Assembly: GCA_014529385.2 (NCBI GenBank)
Contig: CM043952.1
Location: 58,054,119 to 58,118,118, forward strand
DNA length: 64,000 nucleotides
Direction of reading: 5' to 3'
Source: Adiantum capillus-veneris
Lineage: Eukaryota; Streptophyta; Polypodiopsida; Polypodiales; Pteridaceae
Below are positions 31,866-42,835 of this stretch, piece by piece. Positions within the stretch are counted from its first letter, which is position 1; each line of letters opens with the position of its first letter. The position numbers and the translations under genes are program-made. A model generated the notes under the pieces. The model ran no database searches. It saw nothing but the letters and a program-made list of their open reading frames with translations, and was not told where the DNA came from.

Positions 31866-32536
31866 CTTAAAAACCTTTACAAACCATTTGTATCATCTCA
31901 AACACCAGATTAAATCCATTCTATAAAAGATCCATTTATCCACCTTGTCAACATGAACGTGCTTGGTCTAACTGACCATTTAGAGCAATCCATGTTCGAC
32001 AAGTATCATGTATTCTAGCTTTGCCAATCTGAACGCGCTCGGCGGGTTCTTGCCATTCTAAGCACTCTACGTTCGGCACAAGCTTCCACCATTGCACCAA
32101 AGTTACGCTCTCTGTGCTCTAACCTGGTTGACCAACATTATGTAAAGGGCTTTAAGAAGCTGTATCATACCAAGAGTTCTTTTTGGCTTCCTATTAGTCC
32201 CGTACCTTAATACTTTCATATCTAGGTCATTTTCCAAGGAAGGCTATCGTGTGCACAAAGAATGTGAGTTGGTTTCTTAATAACTATCTCAATCTCAAGA
32301 TTCAAATTCTTTTCATACTATCGAGAACCTCTGTCTCATTTGCTACATCAACCCTTGATCTCTTGATTGAATACTAACTTAACTTCAGATTCCTTAAGTA
32401 ATTTTGGAAAATAAAATCATGTATACCATTTTAATACATAAGTAACTCAAAGCTTTACATTATTGATTTATAGTGGTTTAAAAAGCTCTAGGATTGCTAA
32501 CTATGGCCAAGCGAGTGGCTCTTTTATCTTCCTCAT
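31866..32536. other. chromovirus interior with pol deleted
   Basis: About 670 bp between gag and chromodomain where ~3 kb of pol would be expected. I see no protease, RT or integrase motif on either strand. Confidence 0.6.
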
Positions 32537-33436
32537 TCATAAGGTTGGTTCTCCCATGATTGCATAAGATCTGGCTCCTCTTGCTCTTCCTCTACCACGT
32601 CCTCCATTTCTACCTCCTCTTAGATTATCTCCTTGATTTTGAGCAATGGCTCTAGTAGTAGTTCGAGGGTTTTTCTCTTCATGACAGTTATTTCTATAGT
32701 TCCCCATTTGATTGCATCCATAGCACCTAACGTTTGGGAAGGTCTGCTCCAAGTTCAATGCTGCAGCTAGTCCACGTTGTTGTTATCCTTGGTTGAAAGT
32801 TCCCCTGGCTCTTCCCCTAAAGTTATTAAATCCATTATAGTTCCTTATGGAGTTGGCTCCTTCGGTTGCAAGAGGCTTAGCCTTGAGAAATGCATCCTGT
32901 ATTGATGTAGGCCTCATGGCTTCGAGACGTGTACTCGGGGGTTTGTTGAGGCCTTGACAGAAACGGGCAATTTGTTGCTCCATGGTCATCTGAGGAGCAT
33001 AGCGTCGTAAAGACACAAACTTGGTGTAGTAATCCTTTAATGAAAGTCCTAGTTGGCGTAGACCAAAGAATTCGTTCATCTTGATGGCCTGATGTGCAGG
33101 AGGGAGATAGCGTTCTTTGATTGCCTACTTCATTTTCTCCCAAGATGGACTACTTGTGGGATTATCTCTGCAGTGTTGCTTCCACCAAAGTTTGGCATCT
33201 CCACTGAGACGGAACATACCCAACATTGTTTGGTTTTCCTGAGCAGTTCCTGCAGTTTTAAAATAGTCCTCCATAGCATCTAACCATGCTTTGGAATCTC
33301 GCTCTAAATTGGGTCCCTCTCCCTTGAAAGTAGGGAGTTGAACTTGCTTTAGTAGTAATTTTTTCTCTTGAGCAACAATTAAAGGATATTTACATGAGTA
33401 TTTCCCTGAGATTAAATTAGTGGAATTTAGTACCAA
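32537..33436 (-). pseudogene. chromovirus gag
   Basis: One reading frame with two in-frame stops and no frameshift. Capsid: VQLPTFKGEGPNLERDSKAW, LDAMEDYFKTAGTAQENQTM, AKLWWKQHCRDNP, TAG (33125-33127), ERYLPPAHQAIKMNEFFGLR, LKDYYTKFVSLRRYAPQMT, RFCQGLNKPP, TAA (32783-32785), then a zinc knuckle CYGCNQMGNYRNNC where the His ligand is Asn, and a GGRGRGRARG basic tail. The WWKQH and YYTKF signatures are typical of plant Ty3/gypsy gag. Both stops are CAG/CAA to TAG/TAA transitions. Confidence 0.85.
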
Positions 33437-34209
33437 ATGAAATCTCTCTTACTTATGCTTTTAACTTATTTGCACACACGATGAAGACAATTGTCAAGCC
33501 ATAAACAAAACTCCTTATAGCATACCCATGAGAACCATAGTATGTACAAGAGTTAATACAATCCATGAAGGTCCTACTATGTACAAAGGTGAAGACAATC
33601 CTATACTAGAATCTTGTGGACTTTGGGTGGATCAGATATAGGATCAAAATATACAACATCTTTTGGTCCATTAAAACTAGGGCCTACACCTATGGGCCTA
33701 ATTCTACCTAGGTAGATTACTTTAGACACCTGATCAAACACCCACTGATTTTGTGATACTTGGACATCACCTATTACAAGGGTTTCCTCTGGATTCTTCC
33801 TTCCAATGAAAAATTATACTTCAATCACTTGAAGATATTCAACCCATTTGAGTCTCTTTATATTTAGTTCTAAACCTTTTAACCCTCCTGCATCAATGAA
33901 GACAATTATACCAAATCCTGACCAGCTGGTCCTTCAAGTGGAAGGAAAAAATCTCTTATCTAGCCATTTCATCACACTTTTTGGCATTGAATAGTGTCAG
34001 GATAGGCAAGCTCTCATGAACCTAATGTTGAAATCCATGGATTTGCAGTAGGCCTGATGGAAATCTTCCTACAAATATGGGGATAATTCTCTCTCTTTCT
34101 TTCTCTCCCTCTTTTTAATCAAATATCTCTTTAATTGAATTCATCAAGATCACTTATTTCAACCTAACGCCTTAACTTTTCCCTAGGTCCAGGACTTTAA
34201 TTAACACAT
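33437..34209 (-). other. chromovirus leader
   Basis: About 770 bp between PBS and gag with no coding signal. It holds short A/T runs and a CTCTCTTTCTTTCTC pyrimidine stretch near 34090. Confidence 0.55.
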
Positions 34210-34221
34210 GCTCTGATACCA
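34210..34221 (-). promoter_or_regulatory. chromovirus primer-binding site (initiator tRNA-Met)
   Basis: Minus strand TGGTATCAGAGC, two bases after the CTCACA end of the 5' LTR. This fixes the inner LTR boundary at 34224. Confidence 0.92.
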
Positions 34222-34223
34222 TT

Positions 34224-35020
34224 TGTGAGATCCCCAATCCGCCAATACCAAGATTGGAATGGGATCCTTGACAGATCTCTAGGTCTGATAAAAAGCAGAG
34301 TCTCTAAACATGAAAAAATCCAAGGAATATACCTTTACCATTGACAATGACTTGGGTCTATAGCCTTAGAAGAAGACCTAGTCCCGTTTTCGCTGCGAGG
34401 CAGGACTAGGTCTTCTTCTAAGGCCATAGACCCAAGCCATTGTCAATGGTAAAGGGTCTATTCCTTGGATTTTTTCATGTTTAGAGACAATTTTTTGGTC
34501 TAATTTGGAAGAGCCACACATGTGTGTGCATGATGGAATCGTCGCGTGGAGCAAGGATTAGCTTGGGTGCAATCAATTGTAAGTGCATTGACCTACTTCA
34601 TTCAATTTTTGAGTGGTTAATTTGATTCCAATGTGTTGCCAGTTTATTGCTCAAGATAAGGCTTAATTCTCATCAAGAAATCATGTGTGTGCATAAAAAT
34701 CATTGTGTGTGTACACACACCAAAGAGGTAAAAAACTGTCAAAAAATTCAAGTGTGTGTGCACCTAATTTTTAGTGTGTGCATGCAGTTAAAGTGATGGA
34801 ATTGATGATACATGAGTATGCAATCATGTAAATGATGAGTATGTGAGGCTAATTCAAACATTGGATAAGCCTAATTGCCAAAAAATTGGGCAAAAATTGA
34901 GTGTGTGTGCCCATCCATGACCACTTGATTTTCAATGATGTTGATGGTCAATTTATCAGACCTAGAGACCTGTCAAGGATCCCATTCCAATCTTGGTATT
35001 GGCGGATTAGGGATCTCACA
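34224..35020 (-). repeat. chromovirus 5' LTR with unusual 69-bp terminal inverted repeats
   Basis: 797 bp between TSD AGGAT (35021) and the PBS. The first and last 69 bp are reverse complements with two mismatches (34224-34292 and 34952-35020), far more than the few bases normal for an LTR. It also contains a large internal palindrome. The remainder has repeated GTGTGTGTGCA-type boxes (34690-34790, 34900). Confidence 0.75.
34300..34488. repeat. large palindrome (85-bp arms, 18-bp loop)
   Basis: 34300-34384 is the reverse complement of 34403-34488 with only a few mismatches. The loop (34385-34402) contains CGTTTTCGCTGCGAGG. As RNA or single-stranded DNA this would form a very stable hairpin inside the LTR. 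Confidence 0.88.
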
Positions 35021-35025
35021 AGGAT
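35021..35025 (+). repeat. target-site duplication AGGAT (right) of the nested insertion
   Basis: Matches 16599-16603. Confidence 0.85.
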
Positions 35026-36056
35026 ACAAATGGGGCAATTAAGGCCTATGATAGTGTATTTAAGACTAAATTTCTAGGGAGCTCAAAGAAGATGGTTGGA
35101 CGTAGAATCAGTCAGTTACTCCACAATCTAACATCCTCCACTGTGTCTTTTCACTGGTACATACAAATGATGAAAGATAAAGGGTTTTTGCACAATAATT
35201 CAATTGAGAGTATTGTGAAGGATTATTTTGAAAGAGTGATGAAAATTCATGACAACAATGTATTCATAATTTCTATGGAGAAGGACTCCCATGCACTTGT
35301 GCAAAGTGGCTCAAACCCACAAGTGGTGCATACGATATACAATCCCAATAATGTTTGGGCATGTTGCACATGTGCTTGTTCATACAAGGAAAATATATGC
35401 AAGCACCACATAACACAATATGAGTGAATTTGGAAATTTCCCAATTCCCACTTTCAAAATGAGCTTAAAAGTTGACCACATGGCCAAATCTTAACCAAAG
35501 TTTTGAGAGTATGGCTCGAAAGAGCTTTTCAAATACTACATTGTTAAAGCAGTTAACCTTAAAAATAGTTTGAGATTCGTCCATATGGCCAAATCTTTAA
35601 GACATTTGTGATTCCCTCTAAAGTCTCAAAGTCTCTAATATTGTGTTAAATAAAGAAGATGCTTGTGTTACATGTTTCAACTTCTATTTTGAAGGATGTG
35701 TGCTTAAAGTTATATTAAAGGAGGCAAGATGCAGGTGATATACATGCAAGGCCAGCAATACCCATCAAAGCCCTAGATAGAGAGCTTGCCATAATTGATA
35801 TACGTCAAATCTTTCAAATTGTGAGGGTGGGAGTCTTCATGAGAATGAGGCCAATGAAGATAACAATGAGGGCTTGAAGGATCTTCACAATCTCCTTCAA
35901 GAGCTTGTGTCAGCCATCAAGAACAATAGGGAGTTGATTGGGGGAGCATGTGAAATTTTAAAGCAAGCCATTAGAAAACTACATGCTTTGAAAGCTACTA
36001 GTGAGGATGCCTATCAGCATGCTTCTACATTTTTTTCCACTAAAGATGCATTTTGA
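35026..36056 (+). pseudogene. MULE-type transposase, 3' portion with SWIM zinc finger
   Basis: Continues the frame broken at 16603: TNGAIKAYDSVFKTKFLG, GRRISQLLHNLTSSTVSFHW, MMKDKGFLHNNSIESIV, then the SWIM finger VWACCTCACSYKENICKHH (C-x-C-xn-C-x-H, ligands present) ending with TGA near 35427. A further frame, 35874-36056, encodes a helical KDLHNLLQELVSAIKNNREL segment, probably the C-terminus after a decayed stretch. TN-A-(I/V)-(E/K)-x-(Y/H) followed by a SWIM finger is the standard end of FAR1/MULE transposases. SWIM fingers bind DNA or protein. The second family copy in the window is at 47.2-50.7 kb. Confidence 0.7.
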
Positions 36057-38116
36057 AACACTTTGAAGAGAGCAAAGCCTTTTCTAAAGAAGAGATTTGG
36101 GAGGAGGAAACTGGACCAAGTCAATAGTCAGAATTGAATAAACTTATTTATACTCCCCACATGCAAAAGACGATGCTCAATGCAACAAAAACTAGATAAG
36201 CATGCAAAAAAAGAGGACGGAAATTCAGGTCCATCCAATATGTATGCCTAGCTAGCTCCAATCATGTAGGTTTAAACTCATGTAGTATTCCTTCAAATGT
36301 TGAGAAGCATTGCAACGGATCTAGCACATTGAATTATGCGCTTTGAGAATATATATTCCTATGTTCATTTGTGTGTTGGAGAGAGGGAGTGGTCAACGAT
36401 GGTGTAGCACCGCATTGAATTAATAAAAGGCTATAAATGTCTAGCCACATAGCCAACATGTAACATTTAATGGCCTAAAAAACTTGTGTGTAGCGGAAAT
36501 TAGCATGAACATAGTGGGCATTTCATTAGATTAGATTCTAAATGAGAATTACAAGAGTGCTTGGGTGGAGAGAGCAACAAAAAGCATAACACCTAGTTAG
36601 ATAGCATGAACAATACTTTCAAAAGAGAGAGAAATTAAGCTATTGACAACAGTTGAGGACCGGATTTGCATGGAGCCGGTCCCCCCTCCAAAAGTCTTTG
36701 TATTATGGTTTCTCCCATCAAGAGAGACATTGTACAATACAATTCTTTGTGTTCCTTCAAGACTAGCTAGTGCAATGAAGATGAAAGCTTCATGCACTAA
36801 GCAAAACACTTAGCAAACACAACATCAATTATCCCCGGTCTCAGACCCAAGACCTCACACACCTTCGAAGATGGTGAGAGCTAGCAGGGTATGAGAGTAG
36901 ATTGAGAGGAAGGAGTATCTTATGAGAAAGATGTACATCTCCTCACATAATCACTCATATTAGCATAGCTTAGCTTAGTAATTAGCATGGTAGAGGAGAT
37001 GAGCATGCATTGAAGCTTGGCTCTTGGTTGGATTTTCATCACAAAGCCAAGAGTTGTTGGTGTAGGCCTCCCTTCTCACAAGCTTGGAGTAGGTGGTAAG
37101 CTTTCCATTAAAGCTTGAGAAGGAGAGAGAGTCTTCTTTACTTCACACCTGAGATTGTGTGAGTGTGTGTGTGTGTGATAATTCCTTGCAAAAATCAGCC
37201 CCCTCTCTCTCTTGGGTGAGCCCTCTTGGTATTTTCTCTTGCTCTACCCTCGTTGGACCTCCCCAGGTCAAGCCAATGACTATTAAGCAGCATAAGTGAT
37301 AGCCTTCTTACATGTGTCCCCCTTTCCCCTTTTGTGAGAGATTTAGGTAATTTAATAATTCAACTAAACTCTCATTGGACCCCTTTGCCTCCTGGCCAAT
37401 AGGAATCAGACAAGCCATTGGGCTGCTGAATGCTCATTGGACCCCTTGGGAGACTGTCCAATAGTCTTCTAGAGGACTTAATTCTCATTGGTTATTTTAT
37501 TAAGTGGTTTTACATTAATTAAACTAGATTTACTCTAGCCTAATTCTCATTGGTCCAACTCCAAGGTCATCCAATAGGAATTGGGTACACCTTGTGGCAT
37601 CTGGCCTAGGGAGCTGACATGTGTCCCTCATTCCCTTTGTGTAAAGGGAGCTTGTGTGTGTGTGTGTGGCTTTCTCTCTCATCCCCTACAAGAAAGGCTC
37701 GCCCCCCTCCTATGTAGGGATGTGAAAAGACTTTTTTGGACACACACAAAGCATCCAATTCCCTTATGGTTGACCTTTGGACACAACCTTTGAATTTTGG
37801 AACCTTAGCATTTTGGAAGTCTTAATGGGCTGAACCTTAGGGTCTTTTTAGCCCATTGTTTCACATGGCTCTTTTGCAGATGGCCCCCCTTTTGGATCCC
37901 TATTTTCCCTCCTTTGTATCCCTACAGTGGCCGGTCTGCTAGCTTAACCAATATTCTAGCTTTTTCTCCCCTGGCACTTCCCCACATTAAATGATCAGTT
38001 TAATATGAGAAAATCATTTAGGAGAATTAGATATTGATTATTATGACACAACACATTGAATTATTTACAATGGCATTGTCTATTGAGATTGTTTACTAAT
38101 ATGTGTATGTGTATAC

Positions 38117-38118
<2 letters not shown>
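36057..38118. other. no recognised gene
   Basis: AT-rich, with a GT run near 37160 and a cluster of CCAAT boxes listed separately. ACATGTGTCCC occurs at about 37310 and 37617 on either side of that cluster. Minus-strand frame 36597-36809 is not recognised. Confidence 0.5.
37374..37584. promoter_or_regulatory. cluster of CCAAT/ATTGG boxes
   Basis: Nine CCAAT or ATTGG pentamers in about 210 bp: ATTGG at about 37374, 37417, 37436, 37487, 37549 and 37580; CCAAT at 37396, 37458 and 37571. They often come as opposed pairs around CTCATTGGACCCCTT-like units. This would be a strong array for NF-Y-type factors, or simply a decayed short tandem repeat. No downstream gene is evident. Confidence 0.45.

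Positions 38119-38202
<84 letters not shown>
38119..38202. repeat. compound (GT)n(GA)n microsatellite
   Basis: GT to 38170, then GA to 38202. The same arrangement occurs at 40388-40474. Confidence 0.95.
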
Positions 38203-38203
<1 letters not shown>

Positions 38204-39234
38204 ACCGGCATGGAAGGCATCCACAACTCGACATCCACAAAAATTCACTTGTTTCGTGTAGGTGTGCATAGATCAATAGGATGTTCACTTAGTGGCCATA
38301 TATAATGCTCTTTTTGTGGCATAGAGAGATGCCTGCATAATTCTTGATGTGGATGTACATATGGGATTTGATGCTGGAAGCATCGAAAGCTCTAGCTTAA
38401 ATTTCCTAATTTGCTTCCATACTTAGCCTTAATGACACTATGACATGTAGTATTGAATCTTTGAACCTTGAAGAAGTTGAAATTGTCTTTAATTAGTTCT
38501 ATTTCATCGATAAAACTTATTTTTTTATAAGCTCTATTTTTCTCAGAGGAGAAACAAGTTGAATGGTAGTCCCCTTGTAGCATTGGAATTGTGTCATCCT
38601 TTGTCAAACAAAAACCACTTATACTACTATCTCTTTTAGAGCCATTACTTAAAGTTCCAATTTGAACCATGCACACAAATCTTGGTGACATTTGCATATT
38701 CTAACATGATTGTATTTCTAGTAGTTGGCACTATTGAAGAACAAGATATAGTAAAATCTTCTTTCTTCTCGTGGTGAACTGTCGATGAAACTTATGGTTG
38801 AACTAATTGCTCTAGAGTGACAATGGTAGTTGTGAACAATGGTCATGGATTCGATGGTGTTAGTGACCTATTTGTTGCTACTACAAACTCATTAATATTG
38901 TATGATCTTGTTGTGATTCATTTATAGCAATTTCCAATTGAAGTTCACTTTCAGAGTGCATATTCTTTTACTCATTTAGCAAAGAGGACTTAGCCACAGA
39001 GGATGCAAAAGGTGGGGGACATTGACTAGCATTGTTTGTAACCATCAGTAGGACACTTTGAGCTTACGAAGTTGGACTATTAGGCAGTACGCATACATAT
39101 CCTTAAGTTTGAGAACAAGTAGATAGTATGTATAAATTATGTGAGAAAAAAATTAAGTTTTATTCAATCCGCAGAAAGAGATGGACAACAAAAAGTGAGA
39201 GGGGAAGACGTTTTGCTAGTGCTTGATAAAAAAT
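38203..39234. other. no recognised gene
   Basis: A 101-codon minus-strand frame (38392-38697) with SGFCLTKDDTIPMLQGDYHS is not recognised. It vaguely resembles copia RNase H text, but too weakly to call. Confidence 0.4.
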
Positions 39235-39709
39235 AGGGAAAATTACCAAAATACCCCTCTAATTTGTGGAAATTCCCAAAACACCCCTCAAATTTCTAAA
39301 ATTCCCAAAATACCCCCGATATTTTGTCATAAATTCCCAAAATCCCCTTCAAATTTTCCAAAATTCCCAAAATACCCCTGGTTGTGAGAGTAAATTTCTC
39401 AAAAAAAAAATTTATTTGTAGATCTTCACAAGAAGAGTGATTGTCTATCGTACAAGATGCTAAAACTAGAATTTGAGTTGGTTATGTAGGCTTTGGAGAT
39501 GAATTGCTTCATTATTTTTAGACATAATTGCCTTTTCTTCGATGGTAAATGGTGACAAATTACATGATGAGCACTCAAAAACGGATCTCAATTGTTAAAA
39601 ACAAATGAAGATTAGAAAATCTTGAACAATCCAACCAAAATAGATACAAGGGTATTGTGGAATTTGAGGGGTATCCTCAAATTAGAGGGGTATTTTGGTA
39701 ATTTTCCCT
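39235..39709. mobile_element. MITE-like element, TIR GGGAAAATTACC...
   Basis: About 475 bp with ~30-bp terminal inverted repeats (AGGGAAAATTACCAAAATACC at 39235 and its complement ending at 39709), bounded by AAAAAAT on both sides (39228-39234, 39710-39716). The left half contains ~32-bp imperfect tandem repeats of AAATTCCCAAAATACCCCT (39265-39385). No coding capacity. The shared TA before GGGAAAATT would suit a TA-target family (Stowaway/mariner); the 7-bp flank would suit hAT-like sizes. Confidence 0.65.
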
Positions 39710-39743
39710 AAAAAATATGTTATGAGACAAAAACATGGTGGAC

Positions 39744-39745
<2 letters not shown>

Positions 39746-39778
<33 letters not shown>
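39746..39778. repeat. (GT)n microsatellite
   Basis: Perfect run of about 33 bp, less than 100 bp downstream of the dirigent stop codon. Confidence 0.95.
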
Positions 39779-39779
<1 letters not shown>

Positions 39780-39826
39780 GGGGTAGGAGAAGAAACATGT
39801 GTGTGGAATGGAGCTACCGAGGCAAT

Positions 39827-40380
39827 CTAGAAGGATTCGTCAAGGCGGATGTGGGCATCATAATGAGTGACAATGTGGGTGAGATTGGAGGGGGTGCGGG
39901 AAATGGAGACGGGGCGGCCCAAGTTGTAGCCGTGCGCGTGCCTGAAGGCACCAGTGCCACCGAACACCACAAACTCCCAAGGGCTGGTGAAGACGGCCTC
40001 GCCCTGCTGCGACAGCGTGCCCTGCACTCATAGTGCACCACGTTGTTCACCACGAACATGGTGCCGGCCGCCAAATTGTTGACGGCCACGGCCGTTCCCC
40101 TGACGTACCCCATCACAGTCGACGTAGGATCGGCCGCCTCTGTCATCACGAACTCGTAAACCACCCACTGTCCGAAACCCGCTAGCGTCCCCTCCAACAC
40201 CGGCCTTGTCGGTGCCGTCATCCGGAGTTCATTCGTCCCGAACTCCTGCTGCAGATAGTAGGAGATGACCTGCGTTTTGCTCTGATCCGCATTTACTATT
40301 ATCATTAGCAGCGCCGCCAGCACGGCTAATTGCATCATCACGCCTGCTGGGAAGCTCAAGCAGCCATAGCTTGCTGCCAT
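39827..40380 (-). pseudogene. dirigent-like protein, one apparent frameshift
   Basis: ATG at 40380. Residues 1-31 are a signal peptide (basic start, hydrophobic MMQLAVLAALLMIIV, cut after NA). The dirigent barrel follows: FGQWVVYEFVMTEAADPTST, GYVRGTAVAVNNLAAGTMF. Near 40028 the frame shifts: the first frame goes on into Arg/Ser/Pro-rich nonsense, while the other frame gives GTLSQQGEAVFTSPWEFVVF, GGTGAFRHAHGYNLGRPVS, the dirigent C-terminal signature. Joined, it would be about 183 residues, the usual size, in one exon as is common. Dirigent proteins act in the cell wall, steering coupling of phenylpropanoid radicals to lignans or lignin. Either a recent pseudogene or a one-base sequence error; GC content here is much higher than around it. 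This is the only host-type gene recognised. Confidence 0.8.
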
Positions 40381-40387
40381 TGACGAG

Positions 40388-40402
40388 TATGTATGTGTGT
40401 GT

Positions 40403-40474
<72 letters not shown>
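40388..40474. repeat. compound (GT)n(GA)n in the dirigent 5' flank
   Basis: Starts 8 bp upstream of the dirigent ATG (minus strand), so the coding strand carries (TC)n(AC)n right in the presumed 5' UTR. Pyrimidine-rich leaders are common in plants. No TATA box is obvious upstream. Confidence 0.9.
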
Positions 40475-40477
<3 letters not shown>

Positions 40478-41050
40478 AGAAGAGAAGGTCTTATTCTTAA
40501 GTGACGTGAAAGATCTATCCGACGGCTCTTGAACTCAAGACGACAAAGAGGGACAGAAACAGAGAAGGCGATTGCTTATGATACGCTTTTCTAGCACCCT
40601 CGACATGCACTTTATTATTAAAAACTAGTCTTGCTCGGTGGGCCTTTCCCGTATGTATTCTGATAAATTTTGGAGCGCATTTGGTTATTTGGTTAGTTGG
40701 TTGTGATTGTTGTCGTCTCGGCTTTTGTTTAGAACATAAGCGGTTGAGTAGAACCAATTGATAAGCAACAATAATAACTCAGTTTGGGACTTGATGAGCA
40801 TTGGGAAGAAGCAAGTTGTGTTCCATAGCACTCACTATAGAACACAGGGCTATTAAAGGTCATAATTGAATCGAGCAAAGGGTTACAATTTAATCATTCT
40901 GCTTAAACCTTACTCCTTAACTGACTTTGGTTATTGTTTGCAAATTGCCATTTAGTCTAGTAATATCGGCCATTTAGTCTCTAGACCGTGGACCTATCTT
41001 TAGTTACTCTCAATCAAGCATAGTCAATTTTCCCTTATTTCTTGTAGAAC

Positions 41051-41096
<46 letters not shown>

Positions 41097-42835
41097 ATCG
41101 CGCTGTCATAGCAAGAGGGAGAAAGGAGTCTTGGTTGTCGATTACAGAACTTGGTGCAAAACATATATGAAGAGGAAAACATTGGGATAAAGGGTTGTTC
41201 TCATGCTACAGAACGGTCATGCATAGGAGAACAATGCCAGGCTACAATATGTAAGATGCATTTCCAAACGAAACAAGGACATACGAATATTTACATTAAC
41301 CACCTAGGAATAAAGTAAACATATATAGAGTGTATTGAATATTGCAATACATAAGTTAAATTGCCGAACTCTGAGAAAGAAGTGTGTATCTATTTGATAT
41401 ATAGATTTGATGATTGAGATTGAGCATGCACTAGTGAGGAAAATGTGTAGCTAAACTAAACTTATGGAAGCATTGACAAACTCAAAAAAATACATAAAAC
41501 ATCAACAGACTATAAAAATTAAACTGCACTACCGACTTGATAATTATGTATGAATGTCATCCAATTGTGCAAGCTGGAGGACAGTGTTTGAGTCAAGCTA
41601 TATAAAAGCAATGTGAATACTTAAACATTTTTTCTTGCAATTAGACACAGTAAAAATGATAATTATACAGTGCACGTCATGCAGAAGTGTCGTAAAAAAG
41701 TAGGGTGAAGAGTTGTCATTGTGGTCTCTTGATAAATTATAAGAAATGAAAGTTGTGCCCTACCCCGTAGGATTTATGTGTTGGACCAAGCAAATGCATA
41801 GGCATGTGGAATTGGATATAGATACCAAACCGTGTAGTGTTGTCAAGATGAGTCATGGTTGCATTTTGATCTCTACATTCATCATTTCCATGCTTCCAAC
41901 AAATTGGATACATGGCTACCAGAAGACAACAACATGCATTTGCCTTTCATCAAATTTAAATTGTTGCAATTGTATTCTACTTTTGATTGTGTCTATCTGA
42001 CTATCATTATCGCAATGGTTCAATCCTAAACTACTGCATTGAGAGCCCCCTCTTGGTCCTCATCGCTCGTGCAGCTAGAGTTGGCATACAAACTTGACAC
42101 AAAACCCACACAACTTGAGGTATTATTGCAGCCAACACTGCAATCTTTCCTTTAGGGGAAGAAGTTAAGAACACCATAAATACTGCAAGTGTTGAATTGC
42201 TCAGAAGACCAAATGTCTCTTCCAAGTCGATGCTTCTTGTTAGTGGTAATCAAGTCTTCGGAATCCAACACTCCCTGGCCTATAGATTTTGCATCCAATG
42301 ATTGGTATTATGCTACATGAAGCTTTTTTAGGTTCAATTGGTGAAAACCTCTTAGGACAACCAAGTAATCAAGAATGGTCCTTTGTTATTGCTCTCACAA
42401 CTCTCATCTCTCTTGGCTATAGTTGTTTATGTCATTGGTAGACACATGCCCTCTTATGTTTCCTACTAAGACGTGGCTTTCAATGCCTTTGTCAAGTTTT
42501 CAAATATGTGAAATTCCCATGGTACCTGATTGTAGTTCAAAAGCTTCCTCTTCTATATCCACTAGTTCTACCACATGGATGTCATGGAGGTAGACAATGG
42601 ATTTTTTGAGACACCTCCAAAGCCTCAACCAAAGTGGGTGAGGTTTGAACGACTTCATGGAAAATAACAAAGCCTGGTGTGTTGGAAATCATGGATCCCA
42701 AGGACTATACATTAGGCAAAGTGGGAAACCCCTCTAGATGGTCTAAGCTCAACATTTTCATGGGTTACATAGGCTATCCATTATTCTTCCCAATAGTAAC
42801 TTTGTCATCAATAGTGTCTTGTTGTATTCCTCTCT
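40475..42835. other. no recognised gene
   Basis: AT-rich spacer upstream of the dirigent gene; its promoter should lie in 40475-41000. Small frames (41746-42000, 42031-42225) are not recognised. The segment 42240-42835 may be the degraded downstream part of the gypsy pol that follows. Confidence 0.45.
41053..41092. repeat. (GA)n microsatellite
   Basis: Perfect run of 40 bp. Confidence 0.95.

Larger units (their letters stand above)
16604..35020 (-). mobile_element. 18.4-kb nested insertion: chromovirus carrying a LINE that carries copia elements
   Basis: The outer layer is a Ty3/gypsy chromovirus on the minus strand: 5' LTR 35020-34224, PBS 34221-34210, gag 33436-32537, chromodomain 31865-31690, purine tract and 3' LTR start at 31648, outer end at 16604. 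A full-length LINE lies within the 3' LTR region (19959-31357). A copia element (22625-27607) and a copia-like solo LTR (20565-21342) lie within the LINE. Each junction except the solo LTR shows a target-site duplication, so the order of events can be read. Protease, RT, RNase H and most of integrase of the chromovirus are missing. Confidence 0.8.

Noticed and set aside
34224..35020. Autonomous DNA transposon with 69-bp TIRs
   Set aside because: One end abuts a tRNA-Met PBS and the other a TSD shared with 16599, and there is no duplication of its own on both sides; the LTR reading fits better, though the point is left open in the findings.
35092..35427. Stand-alone SWIM-domain gene
   Set aside because: The frame continues from 16603 across the nested insertion, so it is the 3' part of a broken MULE.
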